A DNA stretch of 64,000 nucleotides from contig NC_135563.1 of assembly GCF_964340395.1 (NCBI RefSeq), positions 1,905,501 to 1,969,500 of the forward strand, in the 5' to 3' direction. Made by a program: the position numbers and the translations under genes. The notes under the pieces were generated by a model, which did no database searches, had not been told where the DNA came from, and worked only from the letters and a program-made list of their open reading frames with translations. How positions within the stretch are numbered: position 1 is the stretch's first letter; each line of letters opens with the position of its first letter. Source of the stretch: Glandiceps talaboti. Its lineage: Eukaryota > Hemichordata > Enteropneusta > Spengelidae. Positions 51,001-63,049 of the stretch are shown piece after piece.

Positions 51001-54000
51001 ATCCACATTGTAATATGATATTTTAGCTAGATTGTAATCCACATTGTTACATGATATTTTAGCTAGATTGTAATCCACATTGTTACATGATATTTTAGCT
51101 AGATTGTAATCCACATTGTTACATGATATTTTAGCTAGATTGTAGTATGATATTTTAGCTAGATTGTAATCCACATTGTAATATGATATTTGAGCTAGAT
51201 TGTAATCCACATTGTAATATGATATTTTAGCTAGATTGTAATCCACATTGTAATATGATATTTTAGCTAGATTGTAATCCACATTGTTACATGATATTTT
51301 AGCTAGATTGTAATCCACATTGTTATATGATATTTTAGCTAGATTGTAATCCACATTGTTACATGATATTTTAGCTAGATTGTAATCCACATTGTTACAT
51401 GATATTTTAGCTAGATTGTAGTATGATATTTTATCTAGATTGTAATCCACATTGTTATATATTTTAGCTAGATTGTAGTATGATATTTTAGCTAGATTGT
51501 AATCCACATTGTTACATGATATTTTAGCTAGATTGTAATCCACATTGTTATATGATATTTTAGCTAGATTGTAATACACATTGTTATATGATATTTTAGC
51601 TAGATTGTAATCCACATTGTTATATGATATTTTAGCTAGATTGTAATCCACATTGTTACATGATATTTTAGCTAGATTGTAGTATGATATTTTAGCTAGA
51701 TTGTAATATGATATTTTAGCTAGATTGTAATCCACATTGTTATATGATATTTTAGCTAGATTGTAATCCACATTGTTACATGATATTTTAGCTAGATTGT
51801 AGTATGATATTTTAGCTAGATTGTAATATGATATTTTAGCTAGATTGTAATCCACATTGTTATATGATATTTTAGCTAGATTGTAATCCACATTGTTACA
51901 TGATATTTTAGCTAGATTGTAATATGATATTTTAGCTAGATTGTAATCCACATTGTTACATGATATTTTAGCTAGATTGTAGTATGATATTTTAGCTAGA
52001 TTGTAATATGATATTTTAGCTAGATTGTAATCCACATTGTTACATGATATTTTAGCTAGATTGTAATATGATATTTTAGCTAGATTGTAATCCACATTGT
52101 TATATGATATTTTAGCTAGATTGTAGTATGATATTTTAGCTAGATTGTAATATGATATTTTAGCTAGATTGTAATCCACATTGTTATATGATATTTTAGC
52201 TAGATTGTAATATGATATTTTAGCTAGATTGTAATATGATATTTTAGCTAGATTGTAATATGATATTTTAGCTAGATTGTAGTATGATATTTTAGCTAGA
52301 TTGTAATATGATATTTGAGCTAGATTGTAATCCACATTGTTATATGATATTTTAGCTAGATTGTAATCCACATTGTTACATGATATTTTAGCTAGATTGT
52401 AATCCACATTGTTACATGATATTTTAGCTAGATTGTAATCCACATTGTTATATATTTTAGCTAGATTGTAGTATGATATTTTAGCTAGATTGTAATCCAC
52501 ATTGTTACATGATATTTTAGCTAGATTGTAATCCACATTGTTACATGATATTTTAGCTAGATTGTAATCCACATTGTTATATGATATTTTAGCTAGATTG
52601 TAATCCACATTGTTATATGATATTTTAGCTAGATTGTAATCCACATTGTTACATGATATTTTAGCTAGATTGTAGTATGATATTTTAGCTAGATTGTAAT
52701 ATGATATTTTAGCTAGATTGTAATCCACATTGCTATATGATATTTTAGCTAGATTGTAATCCACATTGTTACATGATATTTTAACTAGATTGTAGTATGA
52801 TATTTTAGCTAGATTGTAATATGATATTTTAGCTAGATTGTAATCCACATTGTTACATGATATTTTAGCTAGATTGTAATATGATATTTTAGCTAGATTG
52901 TAATCCACATTGTTATATGATATTTTAGCTAGATTGTAGTATGATATTTTAGCTAGATTGTAATATGATATTTTAGCTAGATTGTAATCCACATTGTTAT
53001 ATGATATTTTAGCTAGATTGTAATATGATATTTTAGCTAGATTGTAATATGATATTTTAGCTAGATTGTAATATGATATTTTAGCTAGATTGTAATCCAC
53101 ATTGTTATATGATATTTTAGCTAGATTGTAGTATGATATTTTAGCTGGATTGTAATATGATATTTTAGCTAGATTGTAATATGATATTTTAGCTAGATTG
53201 TAATATGATATTTTAGCTAGATTTTAATATGATATTTTAGCTAGATTGTAATCCACATGCGTATAATATCAGAATACATGTCACTTCATCAACACTCAAG
53301 TTATTATACAATTGTCTATAACCTCACTATGACCTATGTAATCCTAACCTGATGAAACTAGAATTGAAAGTGAGGATTATGATGATTAACAATAAAATCA
53401 AACACATTGTGCCTTAGTTCACTGTGTTCTGTGTGATGATGCATCCACTAATAAAAGACTGTCTTTTGTTTGAGTCAACTTGTAACTTGTAAGTCACCAC
53501 ATAGTAAGGAATTTGGGGATATCATTTGTAGGTCATAAGAAATTGCTGTCCATCATTGCCATGTCAATTTGGCTTTGCAGTTATGTAGAAGTGAAAAATA
53601 TGATTATGGTCAGACTGTCTAAAACTGCAAATTGAATTTCACTATACATGTACATGTAGGTACTGTACTGTACATGTATAATCAGATGTGCTACAGTGCC
53701 ACTGGCATATCTTGAACAGTACTGAACAATGTCACCCCTGTATAGACAAGATGAGGACTAACTACTTCATTACCAATGTCACCCCTGTGTAGACAAGATG
53801 AGGACTAACTACTCCATTACCAATGTCACCCCTGTGTAGACAAGATGAGGACTAACTACTTCATTACCAATGTCACCCCTGTGTAGACAAGATGAGGACT
53901 AACTACTCCATTACCAATGTCACCCCTGTGTAGACAAGATGAGGACTAACTACTTCATTACCAATGCCACCCCTGTATAGACAAGATGAGGACTAACTAC

Positions 54001-57000
54001 TCCATTACCAATGTCACCCCTGTATAGACAAGATGAGGACTAACTACTTCATTACCAATGTCACCCCTGTGTAGACAAGATGAGGACTAACTACTCCATT
54101 ACCAATGTCACCCCTGTATAGACAAGATGAGGACTAACTACTTCATTACCAATGTCACCCCTGTATAGACAAGATGAGGACTAACTACTCCATTACCAAT
54201 GTCACCCCTGTGTAGACAAGATGAGGACTAACTACTCCATTACCAATGTCACCCCTGTATAGACAAGATGAGGACTAACTACTTCATTACCAATGTCACC
54301 CCTGTATAGACAAGATGAGGACTAACTACTTCATTACCAATGTCACCCCTGTGTAGACAAGATGAGGACTAACTACTTCATTACCAATGTCACCCCTGTG
54401 TAGACAAGATGAGGACTAACTACTCCATTACCAATGTCACCCCTGTGTAGACAAGATGAGGACTAACTACTCCATTACCAATGTCACCCCTGTGTAGACA
54501 AGATGAGGACTAACTACTTCATTACCAATGTCACCCCTGTGTAGACAAGATGAGGACTAACTACTTCATTACCAATGCCACCCCTGTGTAGACAAGATGA
54601 GGACTAACTACTCCATTACCAATGTCACCCCTGTGTAGACAAGATGAGGACTAACTACTTCATTACCAATGCCACCCCTGTGTAGACAAGATGAGGACTA
54701 ACTACTCCATTACCAATGTCACCCCTGTGTAGACAAGATGAGGACTAACTACTCCATTACCAATGTCACCCCTGTGTAGACAAGATGAGGACTAACTACT
54801 TCATTACCAATGTCACCCCTGTATAGACAAGATGAGGACTAACTACTCCATTACCAATGTCACCCCTGTATAGACAAGATGAGGACTAACTACTCCATTA
54901 CCAATGTCACCCCTGTGTAGACAAGATGAGGACTAACTACTCCATTACCAATGTCACCCCTGTATAGACAAGATGAGGACTAACTACTCCATTACCAATG
55001 TCACCCCTGTGTAGACAAGATGAGGACTAACTACTCCATTACCAATGTCACCCCTGTATAGACAAGATGAGGACTAACTACTCCATTACCAATGTCACCC
55101 CTGTGTAGACAAGATGAGGACTAACTACTCCATTACCAATGTCACCCCTGTGTAGACAAGATGAGGACTAACTACTCCATTACCAATGTCACCCCTGTGT
55201 AGACAAGATGAGGACTAACTACTCCATTACCAATGTCACCCCTGTGTAGACAAGATGAGGACTAACTACTCCATTACCAATGTCACCCCTGTATAGACAA
55301 GATGAGGACTAACTACTCCATTACCAATGTCACCCCTGTGTAGACAAGATGAGGACTAACTACTTCATTACCAATGTCACCCCTGTGTAGACAAGATGAG
55401 GACTAACTACTCCATTACCAATGTCACCCCTGTGTAGACAAGATGAGGACTAACTACTCCATTACCAATGTCACCCCTGTATAGACAAGATGAGGACTAA
55501 CTACTCCATTACCAATGTCACCCCTGTGTAGACAAGATGAGGACTAACTACTCCATTACCAATGTCACCCCTGTATAGACAAGATGAGGACTAACTACTT
55601 CATTACCAATGTCACCCCTGTATAGACAAGATGAGGACTAACTACTCCATTACCAATGTCACCCCTGTATAGACAAGATGAGGACTAACTACTCCATTAC
55701 CAATGTCACCCCTGTGTAGACAAGATGAGGACTAACTACTTCATTACCAATGTCACCCCTGTGTAGACAAGATGAGGACTAACTACTCCATTACCAATGT
55801 CACCCCTGTGTAGACAAGATGAGGACTAACTACTTCATTACCAATGTCACCCCTGTGTAGACAAGATGAGGACTAACTACTCCATTACCAATGTCACCCC
55901 TGTGTAGACAAGATGAGGACTAACTACTCCATTACCAATGTCACCCCTGTGTAGACAAGATGAGGACTAACTACTCCATTACCAATGCCAGTTACATGGC
56001 ATCAAAAAGGAATAGTCATCAAACTGATTGTATAAGTGTTTTGATAATGTATACCTTACTACCTACCATTCTGTTTCCCATCCTTGACTTCTGAGTTAAA
56101 ATCTGTTACAGTTCTCTATGATAAAGTGTTGACTACAATTATGTGTTTTATTCACAGCTGTGTGTACAAGTGTGTTTGTCAACAACATTCAGAGCAAATG
56201 TATAACGACTTACTTATGGTTATAACTCAACATCTGAATAGACTCTCAGTAGAGTTACAGGTAAGAAAGTGTGCTGTCAATTCTAACATCTAGATAGACT
56301 CAGTAGAGTTACAGGTAAGAAAGTGTACTGTCAATTCTAACATCTAGATAGACTCAGTAGAGTTACAGGTAAGAAAGTGTACTGTCAATTCTAACATCTA
56401 GATAGACTCAGTAGAGTTACAGGTAAGAAAGTGTACTGTCAATTCTAACATCTAGATAGACTCAGTAGAGTTACAGGTAAGAAAGTGTACTGTCAATTCT
56501 AATATCTAGATAGATTCAGTAGAGTTACAGGTAAGAAAGTGTACTGTCAATCTAACATCTAGATAGACTCAGTAGAGTTACAGGTAAGAAAGTGTACTGT
56601 CAATTCTAACATCTAGATAGACTCAGTAGAGTTACAGGTAAGAAAGTGTACTGTCAATCTAACATCTAGATAGACTCAGTAGAGTTACAGGTAAGAAAGT
56701 GTACTGTCAATTCTAACATCTAGATAGACTCAGTAGAGTTACAGGTAAGAAAGTGTACTGTCAACTTCAATTGAATTCCTAATTTGGATGAAATCTTTGA
56801 TGTATCTACGCAGTGGAGCACTTTTAAAAAACCCTGAAATGACAAGGAAATAGAAAAGTTTTCCATTATAGTTCTTTTTAGAGATTAAAGAATGATTTTG
56901 AAATGTTTGCATAGGTGCTGATAGATAAGTCATATTGGTTTCCAAGTTTGTTTTTAATATTTACTACAGCAATAGATATTTTTTGAAGTTACACTAAACT

Positions 57001-60000
57001 TAGAGGAAATATCAACAATAAACATGGGGGGGGGGGGGGTGCACACACTTAATACTTGCCTTGTCTTGAAATTGTATTCTAATGTATTGATAACACTTTT
57101 TAACAGTGATATGATAAATCTTACTACATAATTATGTAGTTTTTTATGAAGTCATATTTGAAAGAGACTTATAAATGGGTTTACCCAAGGAAGAAGTTTT
57201 ATAGGATTTTTAAAAATGTTTTTTTTTTTTTATTATCAGACTTGTATTTGTATTGTGATATCTGTGTTTTTATTTGCAGTCAAGTCAGCCTGATACCTAT
57301 GTAGAATGTTTTAACTTTGCTCTGACTCAATACACACAAGCGTTAGGAGGTATTGTACCCATTTTTAATTACATGGTAAGTACTGTTTAATTGTTTCGTT
57401 GATAAATTTACAAGACAGCACGGATGACAAAGTTATTTTACCGTATGCACAAATGAAGTCAAGGTTTTGGAGTGCTATTGATACATGTATAGTACAGTTA
57501 GTGACTGCATGCATTTATATGTGTATGTGTACGTACATGTGTGTGAGTCATACACTTGTCTATGAGTTGAGTTTGCACATGTATGCATACATGTACATGT
57601 ATGTATGTATGTATGTATGTATGTATGTATGTATGTATGTATGTATGTATGTATGTATGTATGTATGTATGTATGTATGTGTGTCTCAGAGTGAGTGCAT
57701 GTATGCTTGTGTCACTGTCTGTGAGTGAGTGAGTGAGTGAATGAATGAATGAATGAATGCATGCATGTGTCTGTCTGTCTGTATGTATGTATGTATGTAT
57801 GTACGTACGTACGTACGTACGTACGTACGTACGTACGCATACACGTGTCTGTATCTGAGTGTCGGTGTGTCTGTCTGTCTGCCTGTCTGCCTGTCTGTCT
57901 GCTTGTATGCATGTGTGTCTGTGAGAGTGCTAGAATATGTGCATGCATGTGTATGTTTTATTTGCCATGCATGTATGTATGTTTAATTTGCCATGCATGT
58001 GTTATGAAATGTTGATCATATTCATAATGATAGAATCACCACAGTTCACCAAACATAACAGTGTGAATGTGACTTTAATCTATATGTTGATATTCAGAGC
58101 AGATTTGATAGTTTTATCAAGGTTTTGATATCCTACTTATTTAGATCTAGAGAATTTGTCATCCATTCTTTGTATGTCATGCCTTTTCTTTTTTCTTTCT
58201 ACTCTGCCCTCTACAGAATCGATTTTATGTAGCCACAAAACTCAATACAGATTTAAAAGATGAATTATCCAAGTTATTCACAATTTACGTAGCAGAAAAA
58301 CATGTAACATTATTATTCAGTAAGTATAAATAATTCTTGTAATCAAGTGTGATTAGCACTTGGTATTGTAGATTATAGTCATGTGTAGACTTGCTAGGGA
58401 TGTGCTGCCCCTTGTCATCTGTAGACTTGCTAGGGGTGTGCTGTCCCTTGTCATCTGTAGACTTGCTAGGGGTGTGCTGTCCCTTGTCATCTGTAGACTT
58501 GCTAGTGGTGTGCTACCCCTTGTTATCTGTAGACTTGGTAGGGGTGTGCTGTCCCTTGTCATCTTTAGACTTGCTAGGGGTGTGCTGTCCCTTGTCATCT
58601 GTAGACATGCTAGGAGTGTGCTATCCCTTGTTATCTGTAGACTTGCTAGGGGTGTGCTGTCCCATGTCATCTGTAGACTTGCTAGGGGTGTGCTGTCCCT
58701 TGTCATCTGTAGACTTGCTAGGGGTGTGCTGTCCCTTGTCATCTTTAGACTTGCTAGGGGTGTGTTGTCCCTTGTCACCTTTAGACTTGCTAGGGGTGTG
58801 CTACCCCTTGTTATCTGTAGACTTGCTAGGGGTGTGCTGTCCCATGTCATCTGTAGACTTGCTAGGGGTGTGCTGTCCCTTGTCATCTGTAGACTTGCTA
58901 GGGGTGTGGTGTCCCATGTCTTCTGTAGACTTGCTAGGGGTGTGCTGTCCCATGTCTTCTGTAGACTTGCTAGGGTGTGGTACCCCTTGTCATCTGTAGA
59001 CTTGCTAGGGGTGTGCTACCCCTTGTCATCTGTAGACTTGCTAGGGGTGTGCTGTCCCTTGTCACCTTTAGACTTGCTATGGGTGTGCTGTCCCTTGTCA
59101 TCTGTAGACTTGCTAGGGGTGTGCTGTCCCTTGTCATCTGTAGACTTGCTAGGGGTGTGCTGTCCCTTGTTATCTGTAGACTTGCTAGGGGTGTGCTGTC
59201 CCTTATCATCTGTAGACTTGCTAGGGGTGTGCTGTCCCATGTCATCTGTAGACTTGCTAGGGGTGTGCTGTCCCTTATCATCTGTAGACTTGCTAGGGGT
59301 GTGCTGTCCCATATCATCTGTAGACTTGCTAGGGGTGTGCTGTCCCATATCATCTGTAGACTTGCTAGGGGTGTGCTGTCCCTTATCATCTGTAGACTTG
59401 CTAGGGGTGTGCTGCCCCTTGTCATCTGTAGACTTGCTAGGGGTGTGCTGTCCCATATCATCTGTAGACTTGCTAGGGGTGTGCTGTCCCATGTCATCTG
59501 TAGACTTGCTAGGGGTGTGCTACCCCTTGTTATCTGTAGACTTGCTAGGGGTGTGCTGTCCCTTGTCATCTGTAGACTTGCTAGGGGTGTGCTGTCCCTT
59601 GTCATCTGTAGACTTGCTAGGGGTGTGCTGTCCCATGTCATCTGTAGACTTGCTAGGGGTGTGCTACCCCTTGTTATCTGTAGACTTGCTAGGGGTGTGC
59701 TGTCCCTTGTCATCTGTAGACTTGCTAGGGATGTGCTGCCCCTTGTCATCTGTAGACTTGCTAGGGGTGTGCTGTCCCTTGTCATCTGTAGACTTGCTAG
59801 GGGTGTGCTACCCCTTGTTATCTGTAGACTTGCTAGGGGTGTGCTGTCCCATGTCATCTGTAGACTTGCTAGGGGTGTGCTACCCCTTGTTATCTGTAGA
59901 CTTGCTAGGGGTGTGCTGTCCCATGTCATCTGTAGACTTGCTAGGGGTGTGCTGCCCCTTGTCATCTTTAGACTTGCTAGGGGTGTGCTGTCCCTTGTCA

Positions 60001-62650
60001 TGTGTAGACTTGCTAGGGGTGTGCTGTCCCTTGTCATCTGTAGACTTGCTAGGGGTGTGCTGTCCCTTGTCATGTGTAGACTTGCTAGGGGTGTGCTGTC
60101 CCATGTCATCTGTAGACTTGCTAGGGGTGTGCTGTCCCTTGTCATGTGTAGACTTGCTAGGGGTGTGCTGTCCCTTGTCATCTGTAGACTTGCTAGGGGT
60201 GTGCTGTCCCTTGTCATCTGTAGACTTGCTAGGGGTGTGCTGTCCCTTGTCATGTGTAGACTTGCTAGGGGTGTGCTGTCCCATGTCATCTGTAGACTTG
60301 CTAGGGGTGTGCTGTCCCTTGTCATCTGTAGACTTGCTAGGGGTGTGCTGTCCCTTGTCATGTGTAGACTTGCTAGGGGTGTGCTGTCCCTTGTCATCTG
60401 TAGACTTGCTAGGGGTGTGCTGTCCCATGTCATCTGTAGACTTGCTAGGGGTGTGCTACCCCTTGTCATCTGTAGACTTGCTAGGGGTGTGCTGTCCCTT
60501 GTCATCTGTAGACTTGCTAGGGGTGTGCTGTCCCTTGTCATCTGTAGACTTGCTAGGGGTGTGCTGCCCCTTGTTATCTGTAGACTTGCTAGGGGTGTGC
60601 TGCCCCTTGTTATCTGTAGACTTGCTAGGGGTGTGCTGTCCCTTGTCATCTGTAGACTTGCTAGGGGTGTGCTGCCCCTTGTCATCTGTAGACTTGCTAG
60701 GGGTGTGCTGTCCCTTGTCATCTGTAGACTTGCTAGGGGTGTGCTGTCCCTTGTCATGTGTAGACTTGCTAGGGGTGTGCTGTCCCTTGTCATCTGTAGA
60801 CTTGCTAGGGGTGTGCTGTCCCATGTCATCTGTAGACTTGCTAGGGGTGTGCTGTCCCTTGTTATCTGTAGACTTGCTAGGGGTGTGCTGTCCCTTGTCA
60901 TCTGTAGACTTGCTAGGGGTGTGCTGTCCCTTGTCATCTGTAGACTTGCTAGGGGTGTGCTGTCCCTTGTCATCTGTAGACTTGCTAGGGGTGTGCTGTC
61001 CCTTGTTATCTGTAGACTTGCTAGGGGTGTGCTGTCCCTTGTCATCTGTAGACTTGCTAGGGGTGTGCTGTCCCTTGTCATCTGTAGACTTGCTAGGGGT
61101 GTGGTGTCCCTTGTCATCTGTAGACTTGCTAGGGGTGTGCTGTCCCATGTCATCTGTAGACTTGCTAGGGGTGTGCTACCCCTTGTTATCTGTAGACTTG
61201 CTAGGGGTGTGCTGTCCCTTGTCATCTTTAGACTTGCTAGGGGTGTGCTGTCCCTTGTCATCTGTAGACATGCTAGGAGTGTGCTATCCCTTGTTATCTG
61301 TAGACTTGCTAGGGGTGTGCTGTCCCTTGTCATCTGTAGACTTGCTAGGGGTGTGCTGTCCCTTGTTATCTGTAGACTTGCTAGGGGTGTGCTGTCCCTT
61401 GTCATCTGTAGACTTGCTAGGGGTGTGGTGTCCCTTGTCATCTGTAGACTTGCTAGGGGTGTGCTGTCCCTTGTTATTTGTAGACTTGCTAGGGGTGTGC
61501 TGTCCCTTGTCATCTGTAGACTTGCTAGGGGTGTGCTGTCCCTTGTCATCTGTAGACTTGCTAGGGGTGTGGTGTCCCTTGTCATCTGTAGACTTGCTAG
61601 GGGTGTGCTGTCCCATGTCTTCTGTAGACTTGCTAGGGTGTGGTACCCCTTGTTATCTGTAGACTTGCTAGGGGTGTGGTACCCCTTGTTATCTGTAGAC
61701 TTGCTAGGGGTGTGCTGTCCCATGTCTTCTGTAGACTTGCTAGGGTGTGGTACCCCTTGTCATCTGTAGACTTGCTAGGGGTGTGCTGTCCCTAGTCATC
61801 TGTAGACTTGCTAGGGGTGTGGTGTCCCTTGTCATCTGTAGACTTGCTAGGGGTGTGCCGTCCCTTGTCATCTGTAGACTTGCTAGGGGTGTGCTACCCC
61901 TTGTTATCTGTAGACTTGCTAGGGGTGTGCTGTCCCTTGTCATGTGTAGACTTGCTAGGGGTGTGCTGTCCCATGTCATCTGTAGACTTGCTAGGGGTGT
62001 GCTGTCCCTTGTCATCTTTAGACTTGCTAGGGGTGTGCTGTCCCTTGTCATCTGTAGACTTGCTAGGGGTGTGCTGTCCCTTGTCATCTGTAGACTTGCT
62101 AGGGGTGTGCTGTCCCTTGTCACCTTTAGACTTGCTATTATAGTATTAGTAGTGTGTTTCCCGTACCATAATTCCCACGCTACATTTTAATCACAAATTA
62201 CCCAAATTATATACATACATCTAATTTTGTCAAGTTGAACATAAGTATGTAAGTGGTGAAGTGCAGTCTATACTGTAATGCATGACTGAGTGAAATCCAA
62301 GATGATAGTACTTCTCAGTTAACAGCCCAAGGAAATTCTTTTTAAACGAGATGCAGTCAAAAAATATTGACAATATGTAGTATAGTGAATCTCTTTTACC
62401 TGAAATATATACACCCTGACCACATTTCATACCAACATACTCCATATATTAACACAGACAATCATATGCAAAAGTAACATATGGGGAGTACCCAGAAAAC
62501 TATAAAAAAATAATGTGTGTAAAAGAATAATGGTATGAAACGTCTTGGTTCTGTAACTAGGTTTTCTGGAAGAAGCACAAACAAAACCATTTGCTGTCTC
62601 ACCACCAATAATGGCAAATATTGTCAAAGGCTTGTATCAATTAAAACCAG
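36095..62650 (+). CDS. CACUL1: CDK2-associated cullin-domain protein 1 (3' end beyond window)
   Basis: Six exons: 36095-36206, 47466-47592, 56158-56260, 57280-57375, 58217-58319 and 62561-62650, all with GT-AG introns and matching phases, give 210 residues. Exon 6 ends in KGLYQLKP with phase 1, so the last exons lie outside. The match to vertebrate CACUL1 is strong: [82 protein letters not shown] and [12 protein letters not shown]. This is the N-terminal cullin-repeat fold. In mammals the protein binds CDK2 and promotes G1/S progression. The N-terminal tail before the cullin part (about 38 residues) is much shorter than the long Pro/Ala-rich mammalian one. ATG 36095 is chosen because it precedes an acidic MDEPMED start; an in-frame ATG lies upstream at 36050. 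Introns are swollen by minisatellites. Confidence 0.93.
36207..36682. other. CACUL1 intron 1, first part
   Basis: Non-coding; nothing recognised apart from short AT-rich stretches. Confidence 0.5.
36683..36905. repeat. 34-bp minisatellite, about 6 copies
   Basis: Unit containing TATCACCTTCAGTGGTTGG and ACACTGCTCTC, in CACUL1 intron 1. Confidence 0.95.
36948..37425. repeat. 41-bp minisatellite, about 11 copies
   Basis: Unit containing TTCACCCAGTGACTGGGC and AAATAACAGCACTTTTGCC. The CCCAGTGACTGGG core is an inverted repeat, so single strands could form small hairpins. Confidence 0.95.
37437..42232. repeat. 29-bp minisatellite, about 165 copies
   Basis: Unit containing GGAAATTGTGGTGTCTAG and TTAGTAGTT. 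Copies vary at GGTAGTAG/GTTAGTAG and at TTAGG/TTGGG/TTTGG. At 4.8 kb it is the largest array in the window and lies in intron 1 of CACUL1. The 29-bp period, not divisible by three, is why no long frame crosses it. Confidence 0.98.
42233..43287. other. CACUL1 intron 1, unique segment
   Basis: Non-coding, no recognised feature. Confidence 0.4.
43288..44590. mobile_element. Repeat family TAGTCCCCGC, copy 1, with internal 150-bp repeats
   Basis: Starts TAGTCCCCGCGGACGAAGTC; the first 32 bp form a hairpin (AGTCCCCG pairing with CGGGGACT). Then follow about six tandem 150-bp units marked by GATACGATCCAATATGGC, CAGCCATTTTGTTTG and GGTATTAGGACAGTGTTC. The right part carries ATCAGAGTAGTGATAATTCC and GCGGGGACTATGTCATTCTC, and similarity to copy 2 ends near CTTGTT at 44590. 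GCGGGGACTA near the right end mirrors the left TAGTCCCCGC. Frames of 88-134 residues in the array are not recognisable proteins. It is probably a non-autonomous transposon. Confidence 0.65.
44599..47273. other. 2.6-kb segment between two 45-bp direct repeats
   Basis: CTGCAAGTTGTATCTTCATT and TTATCACTGTTATTGT at 44599-44643 recur with few changes at 47230-47273. Inside the right edge TCTCCGGAG/CTCCGGAG occurs about five times in 140 bp (47078-47210), and CCGGCGTAAA occurs near both edges (44694, 44779, 47028). Clustered subterminal motifs like these are common in DNA transposons. No transposase was recognised. It may be an old element or a duplication. Confidence 0.4.
45285..45476 (+). CDS. 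Possible small exon or ORF (63 codons), unrecognised
   Basis: Frame starting [17 protein letters not shown], in the more CpG-rich part of CACUL1 intron 1. The start resembles N-termini of hAT/ZMYM-like or PCNA-binding proteins (basic residues then ITNFF), but nothing further supports that. It could be a first exon using the GT at about 45331. Low confidence; it may be chance. Confidence 0.15.
   Translation: MSKRQITNFFSPASKPGRSDGNGEQPANEKNNIATRPQANSAFRNTFHARPFVVMAANLHFRM
47326..47372. repeat. (TTATC)n pentanucleotide repeat
   Basis: About nine TTATC units, 95 bp upstream of CACUL1 exon 2. Confidence 0.95.
48060..49310. repeat. Degenerate repeats with AATTATGCAAAT, about 150-bp period
   Basis: In CACUL1 intron 2 a loose unit recurs: a GTACCAAATTGTATGAAATT-like box, AAGATATAGCCTAATTACC, then ATTAATTATGCAAATTA. 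Copies are old and diverged. A related pattern appears at 63050-63720. Confidence 0.55.
49327..49981. mobile_element. Repeat family TAGTCCCCGC, copy 2, short form
   Basis: Same left hairpin (TAGTCCCCGCCGGACGAAGT), two to three internal 150-bp units and the same right part ending in CTTGTT at about 49981. It differs from copy 1 mainly in the number of internal units. It lies in CACUL1 intron 2. Confidence 0.65.
49982..50384. other. CACUL1 intron 2 spacer
   Basis: Contains a short duplicated GGGACAGACACAGACACACA stretch at 50224-50272. No gene. Confidence 0.4.
50385..53258. repeat. Minisatellite of mixed 36-bp and 24-bp units
   Basis: The short unit is ATGATATTTTAGCTAGATTG plus TAGT/TAAT (24 bp). 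The long unit adds 12 bp, CCACATTGTTAT or similar. The two alternate irregularly over 2.9 kb. Because every unit is a multiple of 12 bp, the minus strand stays open for 914 codons ([12 protein letters not shown]-type repeats). It is inside an intron of a gene on the other strand, with no signal, start context or domain, so I do not call a gene. Confidence 0.97.
53259..53725. other. CACUL1 intron 2 spacer
   Basis: Non-coding, nothing recognised. Confidence 0.4.
53727..55985. repeat. 47-bp minisatellite, about 48 copies
   Basis: Unit containing CACCCCTGTGTAGACAAGAT, GAGGACTAACTACTCC and ATTACCAATG. Only three positions vary appreciably (GTGTAG/GTATAG, CTCC/TTCC-like CTTC, GTC/GCC), so the array is very homogeneous and probably young. 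Confidence 0.98.
56242..56766 (+). repeat. 54-bp array duplicating the CACUL1 exon 3 splice donor, 10 donors
   Basis: The unit includes the last 18 bp of exon 3 (CTCAGTAGAGTTACAG) plus GTAAGAAAG and the start of the intron. Donor GT dinucleotides fall at 56261 (the genuine exon end), 56315, 56369, 56423, 56477, 56531, 56584, 56638, 56691 and 56745. Use of any downstream donor would add intronic sequence holding an in-frame stop (TAG at 56291). Confidence 0.95.
56767..57279. other. CACUL1 intron 3, remainder
   Basis: Non-coding, with a G run at about 57027-57039 and a T run near 57221. Confidence 0.45.
57590..57960. repeat. Compound microsatellite in CACUL1 intron 4
   Basis: ATGT units (57597-57680), GAGT/GAAT (57722-57757), CTGT, ATGT, ACGT (57802-57836) and GTCT blocks. 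Frames across it are artefacts. Confidence 0.95.
58378..62140. repeat. 36-bp minisatellite, about 104 copies
   Basis: Unit containing TAGACTTGCTAGGGGTGTGC and TGTCCCTTGTCATCTG, filling most of CACUL1 intron 5. Units are almost all 36 bp, so two plus-strand frames (1093 and 930 codons) and one minus-strand frame (917 codons) are open at once, which by itself shows that they are not genes. Confidence 0.98.
62141..62560. other. CACUL1 intron 5, end
   Basis: Unique AT-rich sequence up to the exon 6 acceptor ACTAG at 62560. Confidence 0.5.
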
Positions 62651-63049
62651 GTAAGCTGTTGCAGAAGACTTTTTACTTACAATATGAATTATTGAAGTAA
62701 CTTTATTGTGATGCTGTCAGTTTACAGTAACTAAAATTAAATATGTGTACTGAAATAAAATTGGAGAACAATTCCAGCTATACAGTAGTTCATATACACA
62801 TACAGAAAAGTTTGATGAATTTCAAATCTATAGCCTCAGGTGTGTCTTTGCATGCAAGATATATTTTGATAACTTTCCTAAAATCAAAATACAATCATCT
62901 TGTAGAAGTAGAATATACTTTTGACAGAACTTACAATTATTGGATGGTAAACCGTTGTCTTACTGAATTTGTTACAAAAGCTAGAATCAGTACAAATATG
63001 GAATAGAGGCACCATATATTGTATGAACTAGAAATTGAGGAAAATATTG

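Noticed and set aside
50356-53100. 914-codon minus-strand open frame of [12 protein letters not shown]-type repeats
   Set aside because: It coincides exactly with a minisatellite of 24- and 36-bp units inside a CACUL1 intron; no domain, signal or independent coding evidence.
58381-62190. Frames of 1093, 930 and 917 codons
   Set aside because: Open at once in several frames and on both strands of a 36-bp array within an intron; an effect of repeat period.
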